A DNA stretch of 64,000 bases. Source: Yponomeuta sedellus. Lineage: Eukaryota > Arthropoda > Insecta > Lepidoptera > Yponomeutidae. Shown here piece after piece: positions 18,506 to 27,362 of this stretch; the first letter of the stretch is position 1; each line of letters opens with the position of its first letter. The stretch covers positions 3,798,577 through 3,862,576 of the forward strand of contig OW203723.1 in the NCBI GenBank assembly GCA_934045075.1, in the 5' to 3' direction. Under the pieces are notes generated by a model. The model was not told where the DNA came from, made no database searches, and was given only the letters and a program-made list of their open reading frames with translations. Made by a program: the position numbers and the translations under genes.

Positions 18506-21500
18506 CAACCCACAGTGACCGAGTTAGTAACTGCAATAGACAATAAGTGTTCGCTCGGTACATGGTTGAAAGTGACTCCAGTGACAATTGTGTTGAGTGA
18601 TGGCGTAGAGCGGGATACGTACGCGTTACTGGACGATGGTGCGACAGTTTCGTTAGTGGACAATAGTATTGTAAGTCAATACGTTAAAAATATGATCCCA
18701 GCTCCGCTAAGACTAGTAACCGCCGGCGGACAGTGTTTAGCTGATAGACATTCTCGGCCTATCTCGGTCACAATTCGTGGTGTAAATGGAAAGACTCATA
18801 AAGTGATTGTTCGCACGTGGCAAGGCCTCGATTTGCCGACACAAACTGTTCCCGCGAGTGCTCTCAGTGAGAATGTACACCTGAGAGATCTGAATTGCAG
18901 CGAATTGAGAGATGCGAAACCGCTGCTGTTGCTTGGCCAGGACAACTTCGAGCTCATCGTCGGCGAGGAAATCCGAAGGGGTAAGTCCGGCCGACCGGTC
19001 GCTTCTCTAACTAAGTTAGGCTGGGTGGTGCATGGACCCATAGGCTCCCTTAGCAGTGCAGAGTCAGTCAATTGCATGTCCGTGTCGCAGCCTGACCTTC
19101 ATGATCTTGTAAAGGAGCAGTTCGAGATGGAGGCTATTGGTGTTTCTAACTTGACCAGAAAGAATGTGGAATCCGAGCGCGCGCTGGATATTCTAGATCG
19201 AACATGTAGACGTGTAGAAGGTGGCTGGGAAGTCGGTCTACTATGGCGTCGTGATTTCAACGATTTTCCCAATAGCAAAAGTATGGCTAAGTCTCGACTG
19301 CGCAGTGTAGAGAAAAAGTGCGACCGCGATCCATCATACAAAGCAAGCTATTCAGCTCAAATCGACCGCTTGGTGTCTGAGAACTACGCCGAAAAAGTAT
19401 CGCAGCAAATGCAGTGGGATTCCAATTGGTTTTTGCCTCACTTTGGCGTATTGAATCCCAATAAGCCTGGAAAACTGCGTTTGGTGTTTGATGCTGCTGC
19501 TAGTGTTAACGGTCGTTCTCTTAATGATTATCTTCTAACAGGTCCTGATCTACTTACGTCTCTACTTGGTGTCCTAATTAGATTTCGGCAAGGTCCAATT
19601 GGATTTACTGCAGACATTGCCGATATGTTCCTACGTGTTAAGATTAGGCAAGCAGACCAAGGCGCACAGCTTTTCCTTTGGCGAGGAGATGACAGAGATC
19701 GAGAACCTGACACCTATGTAATGAAGTCATTGATTTTTGGAGCAACTTCATCGCCTACAACTGCCATCTATGTTCTCAATAAGAATGCCGCTGAGTTTTC
19801 AGATTCACATCCGGCTGCAGTGAAGGCGATAAAGGAGAAGCATTACATGGACGATTATTTAGATAGTGTAGGATCGCTAGAGGAGGCGCGAAAATTGGTA
19901 GATGATGTAACTCACATCCACAAAGCTGGCAATTTTCATATTAGAGGATGGGTTACGAACTCGCCTGCTCTACGCGAATCTTTTCCAATTGACGAAAGAA
20001 CTAGAATTCCCATTGAGAAATCTCCCAATAGTGACCATAGAACACTTGGAATGATTTGGTCAACTGATTCCGATACATTCGAATTTGATTTGTCTTTTAA
20101 AAGATTACCTCCTAGTTTGGCTGATGGTACAGTAGTTCCCACTAAAAGACAATTTCTGAGTTTTATTATGAGTATTTTCGACCCTCTTGGCCTTCTATAC
20201 CCTTGCATTATTCAATCAAGAATAATCATGCAACGTATTTGGATGTCTAGTATAGAATGGGAACAAAAGATTCGAGATACTGAGGCCGAGTTATGGTTTA
20301 AATGGCTTAACAATTTAAAAGTAATAAAAGAAGTTAAAGTTCCTCGCTGGTACAACATAGTCTCAGGCCCTATTGAACTTCATGTTTTTGCCGATGCTAG
20401 TGAACTGGCTTACGCTGCTGTAGCCTATATTGTTGGTTTTAACTCAGATGGAAATCGACACTGCGCTATCGTCGCTGGAAAAGCACGAGTAGCCCCTGTT
20501 AAGATAACGTCGATTCCCCGTCTCGAGTTACAGGCTGCGGTACTGGCGTGCCGGCTGGCTCGTACTGTTAAGAAGGAACTGGGACTGGAAGTTGCGAGTG
20601 TTCACATGTGGACAGACTCACGTACTGTCCTTCATTGGATTTTTGCGGACGCTCGCGACTATCAAAAGTATGTAGCTACCAGACTAGCTGAAATTGATGA
20701 AACTTCTAAGAGAAGTGACTGGCGCTGGGTTCCCTCTGAGGATAATCCCGCCGACGAAGCAACCAAGTTGGGCTGGCCCCACGGCAAATTAAGTAAATGG
20801 CTTTCTGGTCCCTCTTTTCTCTGCAATTCCAGTGATCAATGGCCTACACCTCGCTGGGGCGCTGGGAGCTGCCATGGCGATGTCGACATCGAGCTGCGAC
20901 ATCGCGCGCTCCTCGTGGCACCGGGGCAGCCGCCGCTCATCGACCCGACACGCCATTCCAGTTGGCAACGCGCGCTGCGCGTCATGGCGTGGGTACTGGT
21001 CTTCGTGAGGGCATGTAAGGCGAAGAAGCCCTCCACTCTTACGACTGAGCGACTACAAGAGGCTGAGGTTGTATTGTTCCGATTTATTCAAACCCAGTCA
21101 TTTCAAGCTGATGTAGATGCCCTGCGTGCTGGTCAACCACTGCCATCCAGCAGTCATCTGAGAAGCCTCGATCCCATGCTTTTTGAAGATGGGTTACTAC
21201 GTGTTCGAGGTCGACTTAGTGCTGCCACAGAACTGTCCTTCGACGAGCGTCACCCTGTGATCCTAGACGGTCACCATCCACTTACGAGACTCATGGTGCG
21301 GGACTATCATTCCAGAGCTTTACACGCCAACCACGAGGCCGTCATCAACCGCATCCGTGAGCGCTTCTGGGTGACCAAGCTCCGGCCAACCGTCAAAGCA
21401 GTGGCTGCCAGCTGCCAACACTGTCGCGTGCAGCGGGCTCAACCGCGCGCGCCTAAGATGGGCGATCTGCCCGCCGTTCGCCTCACCACCACGAGGCGAG

Positions 21501-22396
21501 CCTTCGTGCACGTGGGCGTCGACTACTTCGGCCCCATGGAGGTGGCCATCGGAAGGCGCCGAGAGAAACGGTGGGGCGTGTTGTTCACATGCCTCGCCAC
21601 ACGCGCCGTCCATCTCGAGCTCGCCGCCTCGCTGAGTGCTGACTCAGCCATCCTCGCCCTGCGGCGCTTGATAGCGCGTCGCGGCCAACCGGCCGTAATC
21701 CTGTCCGACCGGGGCACCAACTTCGTCGGTGCTGACGCCGAGCTGCGGGCTGCCTTGCGCTGTCTCGACGGACAGCGTCTACAAAACGAGGCAACGTCGC
21801 GCGGCATCGAGTGGCGCTTCAACCCACCGCTCGCGCCACACATGGGTGACTGCTGGGAGCGTCTTGTTCGTTCGGTGAAGACCGCCCTGCATACTACTCT
21901 GCACTCACGAGCTCCACGTGAAGAAGTCCTTCACACGCTTCTGTTGGAGGCTGAGCTGGTCATCAACAGCCGGCCCTTGAGCTACGTGACTGCGGACCCC
22001 GACGAGCCTACGGTCATCACACCCAATCACCTGCTACTCGGCACTGCCGCCGGGGACACGCGAGTAACAAGGTACAATCCGGCAGACGTCGATATACGTA
22101 GTCAGTGGCGCCGTGTCAACGCCCTGGCTGAGATGTTCTGGCGCAGATGGACTCGAGAGTACCTACCAACTTTACAACAACGACATAAATGGACAAATAG
22201 TGTAAACCCGCTTAAGGTCGGTGACTTAGTGATTGTCGTTGATGGAACGTTACCGCGAAATACGTGGCCCCGTGGCATAGTAAGTGAAGTGCACCCGGGT
22301 GCAGATGGACAAGTACGTATCGTTAGTGTTAAGTTTGCTAGTGGTAAGATATTACAACGCCCTGTTACCAAACTGGCCTTGCTCCCAACAGATTGA
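18506..22396 (+). CDS. pol: BEL/Pao Pol polyprotein (protease, RT, RNase H, integrase)
   Basis: Open from the codon after the gag TGA to TGA at 22394-22396. No ATG lies at the join and the first candidate start is GTG 18515, so translation probably needs readthrough or this is a disabled polyprotein. Residue numbers count from 18515. The aspartic protease is at about 20-190 with LLDDGATVSLVD at 38-49. The Pao-type RT has FGVLNPNKPGKLRLVFDAA and the catalytic box YMDDYLDS at 444-451. RNase H has HVFADASELAYAAVAY (D627), an RLELQAAVLACR helix and WTDSRTVLHW. The integrase has an H/C zinc finger (HANHEA...CQHCRVQR), then D1003, D1065 (SDRGTNFVGA) and E1115 (DCWERLVRSVK). No internal stops or frameshifts are seen, so all four enzymes look intact. 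Confidence 0.92.
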   Translation, partial: QPTVTELVTAIDNKCSLGTWLKVTPVTIVLSDGVERDTYALLDDGATVSLVDNSIVSQYVKNMIPAPLRLVTAGGQCLADRHSRPISVTIRGVNGKTHKVIVRTWQGLDLPTQTVPASALSENVHLRDLNCSELRDAKPLLLLGQDNFELIVGEEIRRGKSGRPVASLTKLGWVVHGPIGSLSSAESVNCMSVSQPDLHDLVKEQFEMEAIGVSNLTRKNVESERALDILDRTCRRVEGGWEVGLLWRRDFNDFPNSKSMAKSRLRSVEKKCDRDPSYKASYSAQIDRLVSENYAEKVSQQMQWDSNWFLPHFGVLNPNKPGKLRLVFDAAASVNGRSLNDYLLTGPDLLTSLLGVLIRFRQGPIGFTADIADMFLRVKIRQADQGAQLFLWRGDDRDREPDTYVMKSLIFGATSSPTTAIYVLNKNAAEFSDSHPAAVKAIKEKHYMDDYLDSVGSLEEARKLVDDVTHIHKAGNFHIRGWVTNSPALRESFPIDERTRIPIEKSPNSDHRTLGMIWSTDSDTFEFDLSFKRLPPSLADGTVVPTKRQFLSFIMSIFDPLGLLYPCIIQSRIIMQRIWMSSIEWEQKIRDTEAELWFKWLNNLKVIKEVKVPRWYNIVSGPIELHVFADASELAYAAVAYIVGFNSDGNRHCAIVAGKARVAPVKITSIPRLELQAAVLACRLARTVKKELGLEVASVHMWTDSRTVLHWIFADARDYQKYVATRLAEIDETSKRSDWRWVPSEDNPADEATKLGWPHGKLSKWLSGPSFLCNSSDQWPTPRWGAGSCHGDVDIELRHRALLVAPGQPPLIDPTRHSSWQRALRVMAWVLVFVRACKAKKPSTLTTERLQEAEVVLFRFIQTQSFQADVDALRAGQPLPSSSHLRSLDPMLFEDGLLRVRGRLSAATELSFDERHPVILDGHHPLTRLMVRDYHSRALHANHEAVINRIRERFWVTKLRPTVKAVAASCQHCRVQRAQPRAPKMGDLPAVRLTTTRRAFVHVGVDYFGPMEVAIGRRREKRWGVLFTCLATRAVHLELAASLSADSAILALRRLIARRGQPAVILSDRGTNFVGADAELRAALRCLDGQRLQNEATSRGIEWRFNPPLAPHMGDCWERLVRSVKTALHTTLHSRAPREEVLHTLLLEAELVINSRPLSYVTADPDEPTVITPNHLLLGTAAGDTRVTRYNPADVDIRSQWRRVNALAEMFWRRWTREYLPTLQQRHKWTNSVNPLKVGDLVIVVDGTLPRNTWPRGIVSEVHPGADGQVRIVSVKFASGKILQRPVTKLALLPTD

Positions 22397-22417
22397 GTTA
22401 TCGGTTTGAATCCTCAA

Positions 22418-22431
22418 CTAGGGGGCGGAAA
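22418..22431 (+). promoter_or_regulatory. BEL polypurine tract
   Basis: CTAGGGGGCGGAAA lies directly before the 3' LTR start TGTTATCG. This is the expected plus-strand primer position. Confidence 0.75.
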
Positions 22432-23474
22432 TGTTATCGAGCAACGCCAGTTTGATGTTAGTATGTACCTTAGGTAAGAGTAGTATTATGTAGTTAGGTA
22501 TTATGTGTGTTAGGGTAAATAGGTTTTTATTTTTGCCTTGGATTTTACAAAAGTTAATTTGCTTTAAAAGATTTATGACCTTGTTTTGCTCGATTTCTTT
22601 TGTTTGCATTTAGACGAACATTCGGTGCGAGGCCCATTGTCTAGTTTTGGGCTTTTACAACTCTCTGCCATAAACGCGTGGCGGCGCGCAGTAAAGGCAA
22701 TAAACGCATACACTGACGTGGTGACTCACGCACACAGATGTGAGCGGCCACCAGCGACGCGTGCGCCTAGAGTCATCTAGGTATTTTGTCAAGTTTTTGA
22801 AAGCCTAACCTCGACGAAGCCTACTCTAATCTAGGTCCTGCAGTAGGTTAATAGATGCATACATAGATAAAGCATATCCAAGACCTAGTTTGCAAAACAT
22901 TGTGTCTACAATTCACAAGCGTTAGTACCATGCAAGCCTTAAAATCTAGATATATATAGGTTTAGATAGAAGCAATAATAAAAATAGGGTGCGCTAATAA
23001 ATAAAGAGTTAAATAAATACATGCATAAATGAAAGCCTTAAATCTAAAAGCACTTAATGCATAAAACTTAAGCCTAGAAAGCCGATCAAACTTACAACTA
23101 GGAAAAATTCATTGTATTTTATTCTTAATCCTAAGATAATTTGTAAGCAAAGCAGCCTTAAAGTACCCAGGGCCCATATAGATAAGTAAATATAATATTT
23201 ATATGAGGGAATAAATAAAACAAGTATGCATAAGTCATCCCACGCCGTCGACGTGTACCTGGGATTCCTTATGCAGCATTTATTGACGTCCAACCAATAA
23301 AAGAAACTCGAAGTACCATAGCTCTGAAAAGAGCTGTTTGTCTCGCAGACCGGCCGGTGCTCCCATAGTTTAAAGACTTGGGACAAGTCTGACCCAGCGA
23401 TAACAAGTATTGAAAACGGCCGCATGGACGCGTCTGCTTCCAATGCCGGTCGATCGCTGAGTGGCGCGCGCGGG
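22432..23474 (+). repeat. BEL 3' LTR, first 1,043 bp
   Basis: Equals 13483-14525 in the stretches compared. It ends at the site-1 target word GCGCGCGCGGG (23464-23474), where the poly-T of LINE A begins. The remaining roughly 900 bp of LTR are absent. Confidence 0.9.
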
Positions 23475-23497
23475 TTTTTTTTTTTTTTTTTTTTTTT

Positions 23498-23757
23498 AAC
23501 CCTATAAAGGGCACCCTCCGGAGGACACGGGGGAGGGAGGTGGTGAATGCTCATGCATAACAGCACGGACCCGGCCGTGCTGCCAATGTGGGACTCACAA
23601 GAAGTGCGCCTACCCACTAAACACCACCTTGGGACTGGTTTTGGTCCTAGAGACCCCTAAACCCACATCGGGAGCGACCCCCCTCGAGGCCGAGGAGGGC
23701 GCACAGCGGAGCTCCCTAGCGGAGCGTCCGCTTAGAAGAGTTTATATTACAAAACTG
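23498..23757 (-). other. LINE A 3' UTR
   Basis: Shared in sequence with the 3' ends of half-LINEs X1, B and C (ACCCTATAAAGGGCACCCTC next to the poly-T; CTCGAGGCCGAGGA). This shared end is the likely recognition region for the element's reverse transcriptase (inference from known LINE behaviour). Confidence 0.7.
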
Positions 23758-26652
23758 CTATGAAAGAGCAGTGCCCCCCCTAGGGGGGACACTGGCAGAG
23801 GAGGGGGGCGCGTCTGACTGAGACCGAGCCTCTAAGAGGTGGTTCAGGTCGGACGACAATTTGTCGGGCGGGTCAACGAGTACGTTCCTGGGCCTGCGCA
23901 CCAGGTAACGTGGGTCCGTCGTGGGCGGAGAGTAAGCCGCTGCTTCGCGGATCAGGGGGTTGGGATGTTCTTCAGCAGTGCTGAAGAACGTCTCTGAGAG
24001 GGACCTAATAAATTGCTGCATGGTTGGGATTTCCATGTCCCGATGTAGGTCTGCGTTCCTGACGCACCAGTGAGCGTTCAGTGCCCTACGAATAAAAATG
24101 TTCTGTACCCTCTGCAGTCCGTACAGGGCTGAGGGGGACGCGTGAGCGAAGACGGGTGCCGCGTAAGTCATCACGGGACGAATGCAAACCTTATAGAGCG
24201 TTCGCTTGTTCCTAGCTGACATCCTACTGTGCCGGCCTATCATGGATGATAGGCGGCCTAGGTAAAATCGGGCTGTCCGGGTCACCTTCCGGATGTGTGG
24301 GACGAAAGTCAGGTTCCTATCTAAAATGACACCTAGGTACTTGGCGGATTTTTGCCAGGGGACTGGGGTCCCTAACATGCGAATGGGGGGGTCCTCGCCG
24401 AGAAACCGTCCACGCTTGTGTTCAAAACGCACAGCCGTGCTTTTCTCCGGGTTGACCTCGATGCGCCATAGTCTGAACCAGGCTCCTAGCTTATCGACCG
24501 CGGGTTGGAGTTTGCGGAGGATACACGACATCTGCCGACTCTTGCAGTAGAGTGCGGTGTCGTCGGCAAAAAGTGACAATTGGACCCCATCGCCGGGAAT
24601 GGGAATGTCATTTGTGTACGAAATGTACAGGAGGGGGGAGAGCACGGAGCCTTGCGGGACCCCGGCTCTGAGCGGACGGGGGGACGAGAGTACCCCCTCG
24701 TGTCTAAAACGGAAGGACCGATCCTTCAGAAAGCTATATATGACGCGGACAAGTCGGTCGGGGAGACCCAGTTCGTACAATTTGTACACGAGCCCTGCGT
24801 GCCAGACCTTGTCAAAGGCCTTGGCGACATCGAAGAAGACGGCTACCGTCTTTTCGCGCCTAGGGAAGAAACCACTCAAGATATACTCTACTATGCGGTG
24901 GACTTGTTGAGGGCAAGAGTGCCTAGCTCGAAAGCCAAATTGGTGATGGATGATGAGAGGGGGTCCCTCTGACGGGAAGAGGTGGTTTCTCATACGAGTG
25001 AGAATAACTCGTTCGAAGAGCTTGCCCATGGCCTTAAGAAGGCTGATGGGGCGGTGGCTAGATGGGACGTTGAGGGGCTTCCCGGGCTTGGGAATGCCTA
25101 TGACTGTCGCCTCTTTCCATGCGGATGGAAAGTGACAGAGGTCAAAGCAGGCATTGAAGAGAATGGCAAGGAGGGTGAGCACCTGGCCGGGGAAGTTTTT
25201 GAGCGCTAGGTTGGCAATACCGTCCGCTCCTGGGGCCTTTTTACGTTTCAGTCTTTTGATAAAAAGCTGAATTTCGTCAGTGGATACCGCGATAGGGTCG
25301 TCGGTTAAGGGGAGGGAGGTCTTTTTACGGACCTCCTCCTCAACCTTGCCTATGTGAACTGGGTCTCTATGCTGGACGCTGGGAGAGCATTGAGCCTCAA
25401 TGCTGTCAGCGAAGCATTCGGCCTTTTCGTCGTCCTCGAAGGCGGTAGTGCCATCGGGACGCATCAAGGGAGGGGTGTGGGTGATCGCGTCAACCCGAAG
25501 GGCCCTAGCTACTTTATAGTATGCTACGTGGGAGGGGGAAATGGTCTCCATGAGGTCACCCCAATTGGAGTTGCTCAGTTCGGAGAGCCGCGACCGGACT
25601 TGCCGTTGGAGGACGTTTGCACGTTTCCTGTAGGCAGGAGTTGGGTAGAGCGAGGCCCTTCGAAGGGCGGCTCTTTTGGCCCTTATCAGATTTCTGACGT
25701 CGAGAGGGAGCTTACGGTCATGGACCGGGACTTGGTGTTCGTTGTCACGGATGGCTGTTTGGATCACATGCGTGAGGGAGTCTACGGCGCTATCTATTTT
25801 ATCCGTGCTGTCAAGACAGCCGGGTGTGAGCACAAGCGGCGAATCGGGGGCTTCAGCAACGGTGACTAGGGAGGCTTTAACACCGTCCCAGTTAGTGATA
25901 GTCTTAACAGAGAGTGTGGAGTGAGTCGGGGGACCTAGCTGGAGCGAGACCGGTCGGTGGTCGGAACCTAGGTCGTCGAGAGGCTCGATCGACCTGAGGT
26001 TGAGGCTGACGCCCTTTAAAAGGGCGAAATCTAGCACGTCGGGGGAGTGCGCTGGGTTGTCAGGGTAGTGAGTTGGAGAAAACGGACATAGGACGTCTAA
26101 TTCCAACGATTCGGTTAGACCGAGAAGGGCAATGCCACCAGAGTTCGTCTGTAGGCAGGTCCAATCCGTGTGTTTCGAGTTGAAATCCCCGAACATCACG
26201 GTATGGGGGCCTAGAGCGAGGATGGCTTCGAAATCACTCCGTAAGGGTAGTGTTCCGCTGGGAATATAAATTGAAGCTACTACTAAGGACGGATGTCCCG
26301 TCATACCTAGTCTGCAGACAGTGGCTTCCATGTTGGAGAGAGCCGGAGTGGGGACATGGGAGCAGTGAAGGGAGCTCTTGTAATAAATGGCAGTGCCGCC
26401 GCCTTGACGGCCGTCGGCTCTGTCATTTCTTACGAGAGTAAACTTGGGAATCCTCAGTCCCCGAGTACGGGGCTTGAGCCAAGTTTCCTGCACGAGGAGC
26501 AGGTCCACTTCGTTGACTTTAACGAATTCCCTGAGTTCGTGTACATTGCTGCGGAGACCGCGAGCGTTGTACGAAATAAGCGAGACGCCCTTAGGCTTGA
26601 GTCGGCCCGTGCTGACGCGCGGGGGTGGGGGAGTGTCCTGAGGGACCGGCAT
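23758..26652 (-). CDS. LINE A ORF2: endonuclease and reverse transcriptase
   Basis: 964 residues, ATG at 26652, 27 bp after the ORF1 stop. It nicks target DNA and copies element RNA at the nick. The APE-type endonuclease is at about 22-240: SYNARGL with N29, QETW with E56, GDFNSK with D156/N158, PDVLDFAL, and GSDHRPV with D231/H232. The RT is at about 460-760: PKPGKPLNVPSSHRPISLL, FGFRARHS, FDVAKAFDKVWH, AGVPQGSVLSPLLY and the catalytic FADDTALY at 695-702. A C-terminal region with the KVCIRPVMTYAAPVFAHAS words follows. Motif wording and the zinc-knuckle ORF1 partner place it in the jockey clade. There are no stops or frameshifts. The last roughly 25 residues (LNHLLEARSQSD) are the piece retained by the half-LINEs. 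Confidence 0.93.
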   Translation of the reverse strand: MPVPQDTPPPPRVSTGRLKPKGVSLISYNARGLRSNVHELREFVKVNEVDLLLVQETWLKPRTRGLRIPKFTLVRNDRADGRQGGGTAIYYKSSLHCSHVPTPALSNMEATVCRLGMTGHPSLVVASIYIPSGTLPLRSDFEAILALGPHTVMFGDFNSKHTDWTCLQTNSGGIALLGLTESLELDVLCPFSPTHYPDNPAHSPDVLDFALLKGVSLNLRSIEPLDDLGSDHRPVSLQLGPPTHSTLSVKTITNWDGVKASLVTVAEAPDSPLVLTPGCLDSTDKIDSAVDSLTHVIQTAIRDNEHQVPVHDRKLPLDVRNLIRAKRAALRRASLYPTPAYRKRANVLQRQVRSRLSELSNSNWGDLMETISPSHVAYYKVARALRVDAITHTPPLMRPDGTTAFEDDEKAECFADSIEAQCSPSVQHRDPVHIGKVEEEVRKKTSLPLTDDPIAVSTDEIQLFIKRLKRKKAPGADGIANLALKNFPGQVLTLLAILFNACFDLCHFPSAWKEATVIGIPKPGKPLNVPSSHRPISLLKAMGKLFERVILTRMRNHLFPSEGPPLIIHHQFGFRARHSCPQQVHRIVEYILSGFFPRREKTVAVFFDVAKAFDKVWHAGLVYKLYELGLPDRLVRVIYSFLKDRSFRFRHEGVLSSPRPLRAGVPQGSVLSPLLYISYTNDIPIPGDGVQLSLFADDTALYCKSRQMSCILRKLQPAVDKLGAWFRLWRIEVNPEKSTAVRFEHKRGRFLGEDPPIRMLGTPVPWQKSAKYLGVILDRNLTFVPHIRKVTRTARFYLGRLSSMIGRHSRMSARNKRTLYKVCIRPVMTYAAPVFAHASPSALYGLQRVQNIFIRRALNAHWCVRNADLHRDMEIPTMQQFIRSLSETFFSTAEEHPNPLIREAAAYSPPTTDPRYLVRRPRNVLVDPPDKLSSDLNHLLEARSQSDAPPSSASVPPRGGTALS

Positions 26653-26679
26653 TAGTTAGTTTAGCTATAAACTAACTAA

Positions 26680-27099
26680 CTAAGCAAGACGAGAGAGCAT
26701 ATAACTATGCTCGGCAAGGGCGGCAAGACGCGCGCCGGGGGAGGTCGCGGTGCGCAGCTTGTGCGCCAATACGGAAATCTCCGCCAAATCAATATTTTGA
26801 ATGGCATCACTGATGACTCTGAGGTCGTCAGCTGTCTGAGACCTGATTGGGGCAGAGGGGGGACAAGCCTGAGTGGCCGCTACGGGCCTTGCTGCGGAGG
26901 GAGGAGGAATAGGGCGGGGGCCCCATGCTGGGGTTGGTGGAGGGGTGGGTTTCGCACTGGAGCGGCCCAGGGGCGGGAAGGCGGGAGTGTTCAGTGCCGG
27001 CACTGATTTCCTCTGGGAGAGGGGGGCCTTTGGGGCCTTGGGAGCCTTAGGGGCGGAGGGGCGGGGGGCACGCGGGCACCCCCGGTAATTGGCCGTATG
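26680..27099 (-). pseudogene. LINE A ORF1, C-terminal part beyond the Transib insertion
   Basis: Reads TANYRGCPRAPRPSAPKAPK and a proline/alanine-rich stretch to MLSRLA and a TAA stop at 26680. It is the continuation of 30038-31311 after a 2.9-kb Transib insertion. The join falls in the third zinc knuckle, between SGHT and ANYRGC. The reading frame is otherwise conserved with half-LINE ORF1s B and C, so disruption is due only to the insertion. Confidence 0.9.
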
Positions 27100-27145
27100 C
27101 ACGGTGGTACCGTAGTAGGTCATAGGACTCGGATGGCAATGACTG
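27100..27145 (+). repeat. Transib left terminal inverted repeat
   Basis: CACGGTG heptamer-like start at positions 1-7 of the element, GTACC at 8-12, GGTCATAGG at 19-27 (27118-27126), AATGACTG at 39-46 (27138-27145). The right end has the same blocks but GGTCATAGG begins at position 29. Confidence 0.85.
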
Positions 27146-27200
27146 AGCTAAGCCATGATATCTGGCTCAGTTACCCACTAATTGTCATACTACCTGAGGG

Positions 27201-27209
27201 TATAAAAGG
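27201..27209 (+). promoter_or_regulatory. Transib TATA box
   Basis: TATAAAAGG lies about 160 bp before the transposase start codon and about 100 bp inside the element. It is the only good TATA match in this leader. Confidence 0.6.
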
Positions 27210-27362
27210 TTTCGCAATCTATTGTTCCCAACATTCCTTTTTCGGCATCCGAAGTGAACACAAGTAATTAGTCATCAACCTGTTATCACCAAGTGCTTTA
27301 ATTAGCCCAAGACGCGACGCGTGTGTTTAAGTTCCAACTTGTCTATGACCTGCTATTTTACA

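Larger units (their letters stand above)
13483..23474 (+). mobile_element. BEL/Pao LTR retrotransposon (right end lost)
   Basis: The 5' LTR is 13483-16765, split by a half-LINE at 15298-16625 and its target repeat. The internal region is 16766-22431 and holds the PBS, gag and pol. The 3' LTR starts at 22432 and is cut at 23474 by LINE A. Pol order is protease, RT, RNase H, integrase, and the gag is Pao-type, which assigns it to BEL/Pao. In the stretches I compared, the first 1,043 bp of the two LTRs read the same, so insertion was recent. The rest of the 3' LTR is missing beyond LINE A, where the sequence jumps into the duplicated flank. Confidence 0.9.

Noticed and set aside
25354..25869. 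Plus-strand frames of 117-171 codons across 24293-26655
   Set aside because: Antisense shadows of LINE A ORF2, which carries all recognised motifs.
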